Part shown: positions 9,433 through 18,451 of the stretch, in pieces
How positions within the stretch are numbered: position 1 is the stretch's first letter
How the letters are laid out: each line of letters begins with the position of its first letter
Origin: Lacinutrix sp. Hel_I_90
GTDB lineage: Bacteria; Bacteroidota; Bacteroidia; Flavobacteriales; Flavobacteriaceae
Reading direction: 5' to 3'
DNA length: 64,000 nt
Assembly: GCF_000934685.1 (NCBI RefSeq)
Contig: NZ_JYNQ01000001.1
Span: 3,385,501-3,449,500, forward strand
Made by a program: the position numbers and the translations under genes
Notes under the pieces: generated by a model
What the model saw: only the letters and a program-made list of their open reading frames with translations
Database searches by the model: none
What the model was told of the DNA's origin: nothing

Positions 9433-9440
9433 CAAAGATA
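9433..9440 (-). promoter_or_regulatory. -7 box of the first csp gene
   Basis: On the minus strand this reads TATCTTTG (TAnnTTTG). A TTTG at 9456-9459 (minus strand) could be the -33 element with a slightly short 15-bp spacer. The leader is roughly 30 nt. Confidence 0.55.
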
Positions 9441-9494
9441 ATATCATTATTAACACAAATTAATTATTTACTGTGTTAATTTTATAAAATAAAA

Positions 9495-9521
9495 AAAACC
9501 TATCATAATATGATAGGTTTT
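9495..9521 (-). terminator. terminator of the second csp gene
   Basis: An 11-bp stem, AAAACCTATCA with TGATAGGTTTT, and a 5-nt loop. On the minus strand a long T-run follows (the A-run at 9487-9498). Confidence 0.85.
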
Positions 9522-9550
9522 CTTTGTAAAAAGGTAAGTTGAATATATAA

Positions 9551-9742
9551 TTATATAACTTTTACATTTACTGCGTTCATGCCTTTTCGTCCTTCTTGTA
9601 GATCGAATTCTACGGCATCTCCTTCACGAACTTCGTCGATTAAGCCAGAGATGTGTACGAAATGTTCTTTGTCTGATCCTTCTTCAGTTATAAAACCGAA
9701 ACCTTTAGAATCATTGAAAAATTTTACTGTGCCTTGAGCCAT
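9551..9742 (-). CDS. cold-shock domain protein (CspA family)
   Basis: Second 63-aa cold-shock protein, with intact KGFGFI and HFVHI RNA-binding motifs. It differs from its neighbour mainly by conservative changes (SDKE for VNKD, RKGM for KKGL). It has its own -7 box and its own terminator, so the two paralogues are separate transcription units and can be regulated independently. Confidence 0.95.
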   Translation of the reverse strand: MAQGTVKFFNDSKGFGFITEEGSDKEHFVHISGLIDEVREGDAVEFDLQEGRKGMNAVNVKVI

Positions 9743-9771
9743 TTTAAAAAATAATTTAATTTATAATAACT

Positions 9772-9779
9772 CAAATATA
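9772..9779 (-). promoter_or_regulatory. -7 box of the second csp gene
   Basis: Minus-strand TATATTTG (TAnnTTTG), 30 bp upstream of the ATG. No clear -33 TTG. Confidence 0.5.
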
Positions 9780-9844
9780 GTAATTTAATTTAAAAAAATA
9801 ATTTTTAGTTCTTTAATTTTAACTTGTTAATCATTTGGTAACCT

Positions 9845-10141
9845 TTAACGTAGTACTAATTTTTTAACCAATGTTTTACCCAAAGATTCATTGAGCATGG
9901 TCATTATTTTGTCCTTACCATAACTTAATTCTTCCCTTAAAACACTGGAACTTAGTTGTACAAAAAGGGTGTCGTTCTTTAGTTCAATAGCAGTGGTGTA
10001 ATTGTTTACACCGTTTCCCATTAAATTGGCCCAAGCTTCACGAACATTAACTTTATCAAGTCCTTTTTCTAGTTTATTGGTTTCTACAAAGTCTTTTAAA
10101 GCCTCGTGAATATTTAATATGTTGTTATTGCGTTTTGCCAT
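9845..10141 (-). CDS. DUF721 family protein
   Basis: A 98-aa soluble protein of the DUF721 (DciA-like) family. It shows the typical VREAWANLMG segment and the C-terminal LREELSYGKDKIMTMLNESLG region. DUF721 contains DciA, the helicase-loading factor of many bacteria; a role with DnaB is therefore possible but inferred. It sits with recF in the leftward direction, which fits a replication/repair context. Confidence 0.8.
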   Translation of the reverse strand: MAKRNNNILNIHEALKDFVETNKLEKGLDKVNVREAWANLMGNGVNNYTTAIELKNDTLFVQLSSSVLREELSYGKDKIMTMLNESLGKTLVKKLVLR

Positions 10142-10182
10142 ATTTATTTTCTGAAAAAAGCGGATGCCTTATTAATTTTAAG

Positions 10183-10602
10183 TTACTCAACGGTTATAGG
10201 CGTAAAGCGTTTGTATAAAAATACGGCCTTATTTTCGTTTATAATTTTTAATTGACTACTATTTGCCATTAAAACGGTTTCTTTCCAATGAGCATATTTA
10301 GTGGAATAGTATAGATTTAAACTGTCATTTTCTACTTTTAGCTGAAGTTCCTCCACAGCGTTTGATGTTTCGTATTTACCATCGAATCTAGGCTTCATTT
10401 TTTTTCTAAACCCTTTTAAACTATCGTTAATAGCAATAAAATCGATGGTTTCATTTATGGTATATTCTTTTTTTGTGCCGTCGGCCAAAGTCACACGTTC
10501 TATTTCCCAATACCCCTCAAGGTGTGGTATAAACTGTTCAGGATTTTTAGAACAGCTGCCTAATAAAACCATTAAAAATAAAATGGATAATACCTGTTTC
10601 AT
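10183..10602 (-). CDS. lipocalin-like lipoprotein
   Basis: A 139-aa lipoprotein (MKQVLSILFLMVLLGSC) whose remaining ~120 residues read as an eight-stranded lipocalin-like barrel, starting with the GYWEIERVTL strand typical of flavobacterial 'lipocalin family' proteins. Ligand unknown. It lies between recF and the DUF721 gene in the same direction (41 bp to DUF721). Confidence 0.65.
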   Translation of the reverse strand: MKQVLSILFLMVLLGSCSKNPEQFIPHLEGYWEIERVTLADGTKKEYTINETIDFIAINDSLKGFRKKMKPRFDGKYETSNAVEELQLKVENDSLNLYYSTKYAHWKETVLMANSSQLKIINENKAVFLYKRFTPITVE

Positions 10603-10674
10603 AGTGTATTTGTTTTATTTAAGAGATTACTGAATCATAAACGTCCGGCTTTGTGAGTACAGGACGGTTATCAA

Positions 10675-11754
10675 TTACAATTTAAAAATTTCATACGATT
10701 GATGCACTTGTTTTATTGCTTTTTCTGTACGTTCAGCATGGGTATCACTAATAAATAATTGTCCGAAATTCTCAGCATCGACCAATTTGATTATTTGTGT
10801 CACGCGTTCTTCATCTAACTTATCAAAAATATCATCTAATAGCAAAATGGGATTGACGCCACTTTGCTCTTTAATAAAATCGAATTGTGCTAATTTCAAT
10901 GCAATTAAAAATGATTTTTGTTGGCCTTGACTACCAAATTTCTTTATGGGATGTTCATCTATATTGAAAATTAAGTCGTCTTTATGAACGCCAACACTAG
11001 TATAGTGTATCGCTTTGTCTTTGTTAATCACTTGTTTTAAAAGGGCGTTTAATTCTCCATCAAATAAATCGCTTTTATAAACTAAATCAACCCTTTCATT
11101 GCCATTACTAATGGCCTGGTAGCGCTTTTTAAATATAGTGAGAAAGGTTTTTAAAAAGGCTTCTCTTTTTTGAAAAATAGCGGTTCCAAACTGGTGTAAT
11201 TGTGCATTATAAATATCTAAAGTGTCAGCATTAAACGTATGGTTTAATGCAAAATATTTTAGTAGCGCATTACGTTGTCCTAAAACCTTATTATATTTAA
11301 TTAAATCGTTTAAATAAGACGTATCGCTTTGCGAAATCACACTATCTATAAATTTACGTCGGGTATCGCTACCTTCGATGATTAAGTCACGATCTGCGGG
11401 TGAAATAATGACAAGTGGCAGGAAGCCAATGTGTTCACTAAATTTTTCGTAGGCTTTAGCATTTCGTTTGATAATTTTCTTTTGTCCGCGTTTTAAACTA
11501 ATAACAATCTTTTCCTCTTTATTTTGCTTATTGTATTCTCCATTGATGACAAAAAAATCGGTGTCGTGTTTTATATTTTGAGAGGCAATAGGATTGAAGT
11601 AACTTTTACCAAAGGAAAGATGATAAATAGCATCTAAAACATTCGTTTTTCCTACACCATTGTTGCCAACCAAACAATTGATGGTTTCATTAAATTCGAA
11701 GGTTTTGCTCTCAAAATTCTTGTAATTAAGTAAGGAAAGTGATTTTAAAATCAT
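10675..11754 (-). CDS. recF: DNA replication and repair protein RecF
   Basis: SMC-like ATPase that loads RecA at gaps with RecO/RecR. The start is set at [14 protein letters not shown] (11754), giving 359 aa, the usual RecF length; the frame extends 21 codons upstream without family similarity. Walker A is GNNGVGKTN near residue 32, the ABC signature is FGSQGQQKS, and Walker B is [11 protein letters not shown]. It is not next to dnaN here but heads a lipocalin-DUF721 run. Confidence 0.94.
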   Translation of the reverse strand: MILKSLSLLNYKNFESKTFEFNETINCLVGNNGVGKTNVLDAIYHLSFGKSYFNPIASQNIKHDTDFFVINGEYNKQNKEEKIVISLKRGQKKIIKRNAKAYEKFSEHIGFLPLVIISPADRDLIIEGSDTRRKFIDSVISQSDTSYLNDLIKYNKVLGQRNALLKYFALNHTFNADTLDIYNAQLHQFGTAIFQKREAFLKTFLTIFKKRYQAISNGNERVDLVYKSDLFDGELNALLKQVINKDKAIHYTSVGVHKDDLIFNIDEHPIKKFGSQGQQKSFLIALKLAQFDFIKEQSGVNPILLLDDIFDKLDEERVTQIIKLVDAENFGQLFISDTHAERTEKAIKQVHQSYEIFKL

Positions 11755-11849
11755 AGGTATTTTGAAAAAACGGGCGTATGCTAATGGTGTTAATAAATAA
11801 GAAGTGCAAAATAACAAATAAATAACCTTTTATATATGCAGAAAAATTT

Positions 11850-11857
11850 TATTTTTG
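11850..11857 (+). promoter_or_regulatory. -7 box of the TPR-ribH transcript
   Basis: TATTTTTG fits TAnnTTTG and lies 22 bp before the ATG at 11879. The -33 position holds TTT rather than TTG. Confidence 0.55.
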
Positions 11858-11878
11858 CGACGATTAAATAAAACATAA

Positions 11879-12661
11879 ATGGCAACGTACAATAAAAGAG
11901 GTTACAAAGCAAAGAAGGAAAAGATGAAGGATACAGTAAATGATCCTAACCTTGAAGAAAACTCAACAACAGCTGAGGTATTTAATACTTTAGACGAGAC
12001 GGCTTCAAAGACTGAAGATTTCGTTGCTACAAATCAAAAGTATATTTTTATCGTTATTGGAGTAGTAGCAGCTTTAGTTTTGGGCTACTTGGGTTACCAA
12101 AAATTTGTAAAAATACCTGCGCAGGCAGAAGCGATGAATGAAATGTACCACGCTCAAAAGCAATACAATGAAGCGGTGAATGGCACAGCTAATGATTCTT
12201 TGTATAATTTGGTGCTTAAAGGTAGCGAAGGTAAATACGGCATGTTAGACATTATTGAGAACTATAGTGGAACGGAAGCAGCAAACTTAGCAAATTACTA
12301 TGCAGGTGTTTCTTACTTAAATTTGAAAGATTACAAAAATGCAATCACACATTTAGATCAGTATTCTGGTGAGGATCAAATGACAGGACCAATGGCTAAA
12401 GGGGCTATTGGAGATGCTTTTGTTCAATTAGATCAAAAGGAAGAGGCTTTAAAATACTACGTAAAAGCGGCTGAAATGCGTGACAACGAATTAACGGCAC
12501 CAACTAACTACTATAAAGCAGGAGTAATTGCTTTAGAGTTAGGGGAAGCAAGTGACGCATTAGAATACTTTAATATTATTAAAGACAACTATTCTGATGT
12601 TAATGAAGCTTCTCAAGTAGATGCGTTTATTGCAAAAGCAAAAGTGATGGCAAACAAATAA
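11879..12661 (+). CDS. tetratricopeptide repeat membrane protein
   Basis: A 260-aa protein with a charged cytoplasmic N terminus (about 50 aa), one transmembrane helix (YIFIVIGVVAALVLGYLGY, about 57-75) and a soluble C-terminal part of helical TPR-like repeats. Architecture and length resemble YfgM/DUF2133-type proteins, which in Gammaproteobacteria associate with the Sec translocon; the equivalent role here is inference. It is followed after 2 bp by ribH. Confidence 0.75.
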   Translation: MATYNKRGYKAKKEKMKDTVNDPNLEENSTTAEVFNTLDETASKTEDFVATNQKYIFIVIGVVAALVLGYLGYQKFVKIPAQAEAMNEMYHAQKQYNEAVNGTANDSLYNLVLKGSEGKYGMLDIIENYSGTEAANLANYYAGVSYLNLKDYKNAITHLDQYSGEDQMTGPMAKGAIGDAFVQLDQKEEALKYYVKAAEMRDNELTAPTNYYKAGVIALELGEASDALEYFNIIKDNYSDVNEASQVDAFIAKAKVMANK

Positions 12662-12663
12662 AG

Positions 12664-13146
12664 ATGGCAACAGTAAATAATAATTTATCTGAATATGATA
12701 AAGCATCAATCCCAAACGCGAGTAACTATCGGTTTGGGATTGTTGTTTCAGAATGGAATGATACAATCACCGAAGGTTTATTTAAAGGGGCTTACGACAC
12801 CTTAATTGAAAACAATGTGGAACCAGGAAACATTACGCGTTGGAACGTGCCTGGAAGCTTTGAACTTATCTATGGTTGTAAGAAAATGCAACGACAACGA
12901 GTAGATGTGGTAATCGCTATTGGGTCTGTTATTCAAGGAGAAACCAAACATTTTGATTTTGTTTGTGAAGGTGTAGCTCAAGGAATTAAGGACCTGAATG
13001 TATTACATGATGTTCCTGTTATTTTTTGTGTTTTGACAGATAACAATAAGCAACAAGGCCTAGACCGCTCTGGCGGAATTCACGGTAATAAAGGTACTGA
13101 AGCTGCGGTGGCTGCCATTAAGATGGCTTTTTTAAACGAGCAGTAA
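12664..13146 (+). CDS. ribH: 6,7-dimethyl-8-ribityllumazine synthase
   Basis: A 160-aa enzyme of riboflavin synthesis. It condenses 5-amino-6-ribitylaminouracil with 3,4-dihydroxy-2-butanone 4-phosphate. Substrate-site motifs are VVSEWNDTITEGLF, NVPGSFEL, GSVIQGETKHFDFVCEG with the catalytic His, and the C-terminal LDRSGGIHGNKGTEAA. Full length; 2-bp gap from the TPR gene. Confidence 0.96.
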   Translation: MATVNNNLSEYDKASIPNASNYRFGIVVSEWNDTITEGLFKGAYDTLIENNVEPGNITRWNVPGSFELIYGCKKMQRQRVDVVIAIGSVIQGETKHFDFVCEGVAQGIKDLNVLHDVPVIFCVLTDNNKQQGLDRSGGIHGNKGTEAAVAAIKMAFLNEQ

Positions 13147-13278
13147 CGCAATATTTATTCATCCTTCCTATGCTTTAGTTTAGGCATACAAAACGATTAA
13201 CTGCCGTTCATTCAAAAACAAACAGGGTTTGTTAACAAATTTAAGCCAGAACCATCCTTAGGTCTCTAGTATTTTCAG

Positions 13279-13286
13279 TATTTTTG
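13279..13286 (+). promoter_or_regulatory. -7 box upstream of the small-protein / mutL run
   Basis: TATTTTTG, a perfect TAnnTTTG, lies 29 bp before the GTG at 13315. No clear -33 element. Confidence 0.45.
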
Positions 13287-13314
13287 AGTGTAATAATAAG
13301 GCTAAAATCAGCAG

Positions 13315-13545
13315 GTGTTAAAGCAACGAAAGCATAAAAAGTTTAACTATCAGTCACGGTATTCTAAAGAGGACCATTCAGCGAGAGAAAATGAGCATGT
13401 GTCTAAACGAGAGATTTCAAACGAATGGGATAGAACCAGACGCACCAGCTCAGATAAGAGAAAGGGTATAACTTTACCACTTTTATTACTTTTATTAGGC
13501 ATTATTATTGCTGTACTTTACTACTTAGAAACAAAAATAGGATAG
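13315..13545 (+). CDS. small single-pass membrane protein, paralogue of the next gene
   Basis: A 76-aa protein starting with GTG (MLKQRKHKKFNYQSRYSK). The N-terminal ~50 residues are very basic and polar, followed by one transmembrane helix (ITLPLLLLLLGIIIAVLYYL, about 52-71). The KHKKFNYQSRYS block resembles HKKNKRYNYTPRFY of the following gene. It lies 5 bp from that gene and reads toward mutL. Function unknown. Confidence 0.65.
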   Translation: MLKQRKHKKFNYQSRYSKEDHSARENEHVSKREISNEWDRTRRTSSDKRKGITLPLLLLLLGIIIAVLYYLETKIG

Positions 13546-13549
13546 TATT

Positions 13550-13840
13550 ATGGGCATAATTCCACATAAAAAAAACAAACGCTACAATTATACACCACGC
13601 TTCTATAAAGGAAATGGAGAGGGGAGTCCGTTTGAAATGAAACATAAGTTTGACGATTTTAGATCAACAGTTGGTAGCAATGGTGGTATTAAATCGAAAC
13701 TCAGTTCTGCATTTAATGAGTTAAAAAACGCACCAGATAAGGCAGCTAGCAGACGTATTGTCATTATTGTTTTTGTTTTGATACTTCTTTTTTTATTTTT
13801 TATAGATTTCGATTTGTCAATCTTTTTCTCAAAACCATAA
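13550..13840 (+). CDS. conserved small membrane protein (often mislabelled riboflavin synthase beta)
   Basis: A 96-aa protein with a basic N terminus (MGIIPHKKNKRYNYTPRFYK) and a C-terminal transmembrane helix (RIVIIVFVLILLFLFFIDF, about 71-89). Homologues sit between ribH and mutL in flavobacteria and are often labelled 'riboflavin synthase subunit beta' by position. Nothing in the sequence resembles a lumazine or riboflavin synthase. Its stop is immediately followed by the mutL ATG, so the two are translationally linked. Confidence 0.75.
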   Translation: MGIIPHKKNKRYNYTPRFYKGNGEGSPFEMKHKFDDFRSTVGSNGGIKSKLSSAFNELKNAPDKAASRRIVIIVFVLILLFLFFIDFDLSIFFSKP

Positions 13841-15688
13841 ATGGCAGATATTATTCAGCTTTTACCAGATCATGTTGCTAATCAAATCGCAGCAGGAGAA
13901 GTCGTGCAACGACCTGCTTCTGTAGTGAAAGAATTACTTGAAAACGCCATAGATGCTGGTGCAGCCACTATTAAATTGATTATTAAAGACGCAGGAAAAA
14001 CCCTGGTTCAGGTTATTGATGACGGTAATGGGATGAGCGTAACAGATGCGCGATTAAGTTTCGAACGTCATGCCACGTCTAAAATTAGAACAGCCGATGA
14101 TCTCTTTCAATTAAATACAAAAGGATTTCGAGGCGAAGCTTTAGCGAGTATTGCAGCCATAGCCCATGTAGAGTTGAAGACTAAGCAGGAAGGAGATGAT
14201 GTTGGAACCTGCATCGTTATTGAAGGTAGTGCAGTACAATCACAAGAGGTTGTTGTGACTCCAAAAGGAACCTCTCTTTCTGTGAAAAACCTTTTTTTTA
14301 ATATTCCTGCAAGACGTAATTTTTTAAAATCTAACGTTGTAGAAACACGCCATATTATAGATGAATTTCATCGTGTGGCTTTAGCGCATCCTAGTATTGG
14401 ATTCGTGATGTTTCATAACGGCAGCGAAGTGTTTAATTTACCAGAAAGTAATTATAGACAGCGTATTGTTAATATTTTCGGAACCAAAACGAACGAGAAA
14501 TTAGTACCTGTAAACGAAGATACAGAAGTGCTTAAAATTTCTGGATTTGTTGGAAAACCTGAGTTTGCTAAAAAATCTAGAGGAGAGCAATTCTTTTTTG
14601 TTAATGACCGGTTTATTAAAAGCGCCTATTTAAATCATGCGATAGGTTCGGCTTTTGACGGCTTATTAAAAGATGGAGCACATGCTAGTTATTTCTTGAA
14701 TTTAAAAGTGAATCCGCAAACCATAGATATTAATATTCATCCTACAAAAACAGAGATTAAGTTTGACGATGAGCATACCCTATATGCTATATTGCGCTCA
14801 GCAGTAAAACATAGTTTAGGGCAATTTAATATTGCGCCAGTTTTAGACTTTGAGCGAGATGCCAATTTAGACACGCCCTATAGCTATCAGCAAAAAGGCA
14901 CACCTTCTGTGACTGTAGATAGGAGTTTTAATCCTTTTGCAGATGAAAAGCAAGGCGCTACAAATCAAACCTCAAATTATAGAAAAGAACCCGCCGCCCA
15001 TTGGGAAAGCCTCTATGTAGGTTTAGAAAGCAAAGGCACCCAAACACGACAAGATTACAGTGAAGTACATTATGAAAGTGAGCAAAAAAACGCTTCTATT
15101 TTTGATAATGGCACTCCAGTGGAACAGAAACAAAGCACCTACCAATTTCATAATAAATATGTGGTAAGTACTGTAAAATCTGGTGTGTTATTTATCGATC
15201 AACATCGTGCACATCAACGAATACTGTATGAAGATTTTTTAAAGAATATTACCGTTAAAGAAGCAATGAGTCAGCAGCTCTTGTTCCCGCTACAATTGCA
15301 TTTTTCGCCACAGGAAATTGAAATTATCAGTCAGCTAAAAGCCGATTTGGAGCATACTGGATTTGTGTTTCAAACCTTAGAAGAAGAATTAGTAGAGATC
15401 ACAGGTGTCCCTGTAAGTGTTCCTGAAAGTGAAGTGTCCATTATTTTAGAACAATTAATAAGTGATGTTGAAAACGAAGTGCCAGATAGCAATTTTAGTG
15501 CGACTGATTTGTTAGCAAAATCCTTAGCTAAAACTTTGGCTGTTAAAACGGGGCAATCACTTACAGTACCTGAACAAGAACATTTGGTGAATGCGTTGTT
15601 TGCGTGTAAAGCACCTAGCGTATCACCTACCAACAGGGCCACATTTATAACGATGACTGTTGATGAACTGGATAAAAAATTTGTGTAA
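13841..15688 (+). CDS. mutL: DNA mismatch repair protein MutL
   Basis: A 615-aa GHKL ATPase that couples MutS mismatch recognition to strand excision. N-terminal motifs are LPDHVANQIAAGEVVQRPAS, ELLENAIDAGA, DDGNGM and TKGFRGEALASIAAI. The C-terminal dimerisation domain (from about residue 430) contains FIDQHRAHQRILYED, the place where endonuclease-type MutLs carry DQHAxxER. Here it is DQHRAHQR, and the QxxHxxxExE nicking motif is not evident. Typical length for Bacteroidota. Confidence 0.95.
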   Translation: MADIIQLLPDHVANQIAAGEVVQRPASVVKELLENAIDAGAATIKLIIKDAGKTLVQVIDDGNGMSVTDARLSFERHATSKIRTADDLFQLNTKGFRGEALASIAAIAHVELKTKQEGDDVGTCIVIEGSAVQSQEVVVTPKGTSLSVKNLFFNIPARRNFLKSNVVETRHIIDEFHRVALAHPSIGFVMFHNGSEVFNLPESNYRQRIVNIFGTKTNEKLVPVNEDTEVLKISGFVGKPEFAKKSRGEQFFFVNDRFIKSAYLNHAIGSAFDGLLKDGAHASYFLNLKVNPQTIDINIHPTKTEIKFDDEHTLYAILRSAVKHSLGQFNIAPVLDFERDANLDTPYSYQQKGTPSVTVDRSFNPFADEKQGATNQTSNYRKEPAAHWESLYVGLESKGTQTRQDYSEVHYESEQKNASIFDNGTPVEQKQSTYQFHNKYVVSTVKSGVLFIDQHRAHQRILYEDFLKNITVKEAMSQQLLFPLQLHFSPQEIEIISQLKADLEHTGFVFQTLEEELVEITGVPVSVPESEVSIILEQLISDVENEVPDSNFSATDLLAKSLAKTLAVKTGQSLTVPEQEHLVNALFACKAPSVSPTNRATFITMTVDELDKKFV

Positions 15689-15691
15689 ACT

Positions 15692-16438
15692 ATGATTAAG
15701 ATTACTGAAACCGTTAAGCATTTATTGATTATTAATGTCATTTTATTTGTCGCCACTCTTATTGGTAGCAATGAATTCTTATATAAATGGTTAGCCTTAT
15801 ATTTCCCTGCTAACGATTTGTTTAAACCATGGCAGATTGTGTCTCATATGTTTATGCATGGTGGTTTTATGCATTTACTGTTTAATATGTTTGCGTTATG
15901 GATGTTTGGCTCTGCTGTTGAACAGAGTTTAGGTGCTAAACGCTTTATTGTTTTATATTTCGCGGCAGGTTTAGGCGCTGTTTTATTTCAGTTAGGATAC
16001 CATTATTTTAATTATTCTTATTTACTTTCAGAGTTGCAAGCTTCAGGAATATCATTTGAACGTGTTATGGATATTATGAATACAGGTCAATGGAATTTTC
16101 AGACGACAACTTTACAAACAGAACAAATAAATAGCTTTTATCAAACATACAAGTCTTCAATGGTTGGAGCCTCGGGCTGTATTATGGGTGTTTTGGTAGC
16201 TTTTGGGATGCTTAATCCCAATGCTGAACTGATGCTCATTTTCTTGCCAATTCCTATTAAAGCGAAATATTTTATTCCAGGAATTATACTACTAGATGTG
16301 ATATCGGCGTTAACAGGTCAGTCCTTTTTTAGTCCAAGTAATACCGCATATATGGCACACGTTGGGGGTGCATTTGTAGGCTTCATAATTATGTATTTTT
16401 GGAAAAATGATACATTTAATAAATACAGAATCGATTAA
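15692..16438 (+). CDS. rhomboid family intramembrane serine protease
   Basis: A 248-aa protein of about six transmembrane helices. HGGFMHLLFNMFALWMFG is the L1/TM2 rhomboid signature. The catalytic Ser lies in GASGCIMG (GxSG) at about residue 164, and the catalytic His in AHVGGAFVGF near the C terminus. The insert between TM3 and TM4 is longer than in GlpG. It starts 3 bp after the mutL stop and overlaps the next rhomboid gene by 1 bp. Confidence 0.9.
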   Translation: MIKITETVKHLLIINVILFVATLIGSNEFLYKWLALYFPANDLFKPWQIVSHMFMHGGFMHLLFNMFALWMFGSAVEQSLGAKRFIVLYFAAGLGAVLFQLGYHYFNYSYLLSELQASGISFERVMDIMNTGQWNFQTTTLQTEQINSFYQTYKSSMVGASGCIMGVLVAFGMLNPNAELMLIFLPIPIKAKYFIPGIILLDVISALTGQSFFSPSNTAYMAHVGGAFVGFIIMYFWKNDTFNKYRID

Positions 16439-17301
16439 TGAGTGACCTGATAGAAGATATTAAATACAAACTAGCAAGATTAAATATTCTTGAAAAACTA
16501 ATCGTTATTAACGTTGGTCTCTTTCTTTTTAGTTTAGTTTTTAGGCGTATTGTTCCAACTGTTTTTAGTTATTTTGAACTGCCTCCCGATTTATTTGATG
16601 CGTTAATGCAACCTTGGTCAATTATTAGTTATGCCTTTTTGCACTATGGCTTTTGGCATCTACTATTTAACATGATTTGGTTGTATTACTGTTCGCGCAT
16701 GATTTTAAATCTTTTTAAGCCTAAAACAGCGGTAAATATCTATTTTATAGGTGCTATTGCTGGCGGATTATTATTTCTGCTTTGCTATAACGTGTTTCCT
16801 TCATTCTTTTCACAAAGCTATGGTCCACTGGTTGGTGCTAGTGCCGCTGTTCGTGCGCTTTTTATATTTTTATGTGCTTATAATCCTCACAGTGAGATTA
16901 GGCTATTAAATTTTAACATCAAGCTTTGGTACATTGGAGCCGCTTTAGTCGTTTTTGATGTTATAGGAGTGTTCGGTTTAAATAGTGGTGGTAATCTTGC
17001 CCATTTAGGTGGAGCGCTATTAGGCTATGTTTATGCAAAACAACTCGCAAAGGGCAATGATATTGGTAAAGGTTTTGAGCGTTTTACAGCGGTGTTAGCC
17101 GGTTGGTTTAAAACTGGCAAAAAAGGCAATCTTAAAACAGTACATAAAAAGAAATCAAAAGTGGGTGGGTATACTCAGGGTGAGTTTAGTGGCTTAAATA
17201 AACAGAAGCAAATTGACGCCATTTTAGATAAAATTAGTAAAAGTGGCTACGATAGCCTAACTGCTGCCGAAAAAGAATTTTTGTTTAAAGTTGGTAAATA
17301 A
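16438..17301 (+). CDS. rhomboid family protein with C-terminal cytoplasmic tail
   Basis: A 287-aa second rhomboid. The TM2 signature is HYGFWHLLFNMIWLYYCS. The active-site region reads GASAAVRA instead of GxSG: the Ser is kept but the following Gly is Ala. The catalytic His is in LAHLGGALLGY. After the last membrane helix there is a ~85-residue basic tail ending in a short helical domain (QIDAILDKISKSGYDSLTAA) common in flavobacterial rhomboids. Its ATG overlaps the previous stop, so the pair is co-translated. Confidence 0.88.
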   Translation: MSDLIEDIKYKLARLNILEKLIVINVGLFLFSLVFRRIVPTVFSYFELPPDLFDALMQPWSIISYAFLHYGFWHLLFNMIWLYYCSRMILNLFKPKTAVNIYFIGAIAGGLLFLLCYNVFPSFFSQSYGPLVGASAAVRALFIFLCAYNPHSEIRLLNFNIKLWYIGAALVVFDVIGVFGLNSGGNLAHLGGALLGYVYAKQLAKGNDIGKGFERFTAVLAGWFKTGKKGNLKTVHKKKSKVGGYTQGEFSGLNKQKQIDAILDKISKSGYDSLTAAEKEFLFKVGK

Positions 17302-17302
17302 T

Positions 17303-18325
17303 ATGAAGGGACTAACGTTTTTTGATAAAGTATTATTCTTCATTAACTCAATCGTTGCATTTGCATTATTGTTATCGTACCTGTTACCTTTTTTACCTCC
17401 AAAAACATTTTCGGCCTTATCTGTAATAGGCTTAGGCGCACCCTTTCTTATTGTTTTAAATGCTTTGTTTTTTGTGTATTGGTTGATAAAAATCAAAAAA
17501 CAGTTGCTATTATCGCTATTGGTCTTAGTAATTGGTTATTTTTCTTTTGGATCCTTGTATAAGTTTTCGCAATCTAAAATGGTTGAAGATGAAAATAATA
17601 TTTCAGTAATGAATTATAACGTGCGGTTGTTTAATTTGTATGAATGGATTTCAGAAAAAAACACCAGACAAAAACTTGTTGATTTTATAAAAGAAGAAGC
17701 ACCAGACGTTTTGTCTATTCAAGAGTATCACAAACGTGAAATCATAGATTTATCACAATACCAATATAAATATGAAAAACTATTGGGTAAACAAAAAACG
17801 TATGGTCAAGCTATTTTTTCAAAATTTCCAATTGTACATTCTGGTTCAGTAGAATTTCCAAACACCTCAAATAACGCTATTTATGCTGATATCGTTAAAG
17901 GGAAAGATACCATTCGCATTTATAATATACATTTACAATCGTTGCATATTGATGCCGATATTGAAGATCTAGTTAAAGAGGACGGTGAGAAACTATTCGA
18001 GGGTGCAGGACAAACCTTTAAAACCCAGCAGTTTCAAGCCGAATTATTTTTACGGCACAAAAAGCAGTGTCCCTATAAAATGATTGTTTGTGGTGATTTT
18101 AATAATACAGCATTCTCTTATGTATACAAGGAAATAAAAAACGGTTTAAAAGACAGCTTTAAAGTGGCTGGTAATGGATTTGGAAGAACGTATAACTTTA
18201 AGTTTTTTCCAATGCGTATTGATTTTATATTGGCTGATAAAGCGTTTGCTATAAACGGTTTTAAAACCTACGATGTAGAGTATAGTGATCATTATCCTGT
18301 AATGGCTACTTTGAGTCTTCAGTAG
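17303..18325 (+). CDS. membrane-anchored endonuclease/exonuclease/phosphatase family protein
   Basis: A 340-aa protein. ATG 17303 is chosen over the in-frame TTG at 17291, which lies inside the preceding gene. Three N-terminal membrane helices (about 8-28, 33-55, 60-78) precede an EEP domain: SVMNYNVRLFN, LSIQEYH (metal-binding Glu), CGDFNNTAFS, and YSDHYPVMATL with the catalytic His. Phosphodiesterase or nuclease; natural substrate unknown. Last gene of the run starting near ribH. Confidence 0.88.
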   Translation: MKGLTFFDKVLFFINSIVAFALLLSYLLPFLPPKTFSALSVIGLGAPFLIVLNALFFVYWLIKIKKQLLLSLLVLVIGYFSFGSLYKFSQSKMVEDENNISVMNYNVRLFNLYEWISEKNTRQKLVDFIKEEAPDVLSIQEYHKREIIDLSQYQYKYEKLLGKQKTYGQAIFSKFPIVHSGSVEFPNTSNNAIYADIVKGKDTIRIYNIHLQSLHIDADIEDLVKEDGEKLFEGAGQTFKTQQFQAELFLRHKKQCPYKMIVCGDFNNTAFSYVYKEIKNGLKDSFKVAGNGFGRTYNFKFFPMRIDFILADKAFAINGFKTYDVEYSDHYPVMATLSLQ

Positions 18326-18451
18326 GCAGTATATAGTAAATAGTCTTCAGTAGGAGTGTCTTCAATTATCTTTTATTTCAAGCTGCGTTGAAGAAATTCA
18401 GAAGTAATCCTATTTACTTTCACGTTATCGAGATTTTTTGTGAGCAAACCA

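Noticed and set aside
9206-9742. Tandem cold-shock genes as something unusual
   Set aside because: Duplicated csp genes with separate promoters and terminators are common.
13550-13840. Name 'riboflavin synthase subunit beta' for the 96-aa protein
   Set aside because: It has a membrane helix and none of the ribH/ribE motifs; the name comes from position only.
18314-18354. Direct repeat AGTCTTCAGTAGG around the EEP gene stop
   Set aside because: A single short duplication, probably replication slippage.
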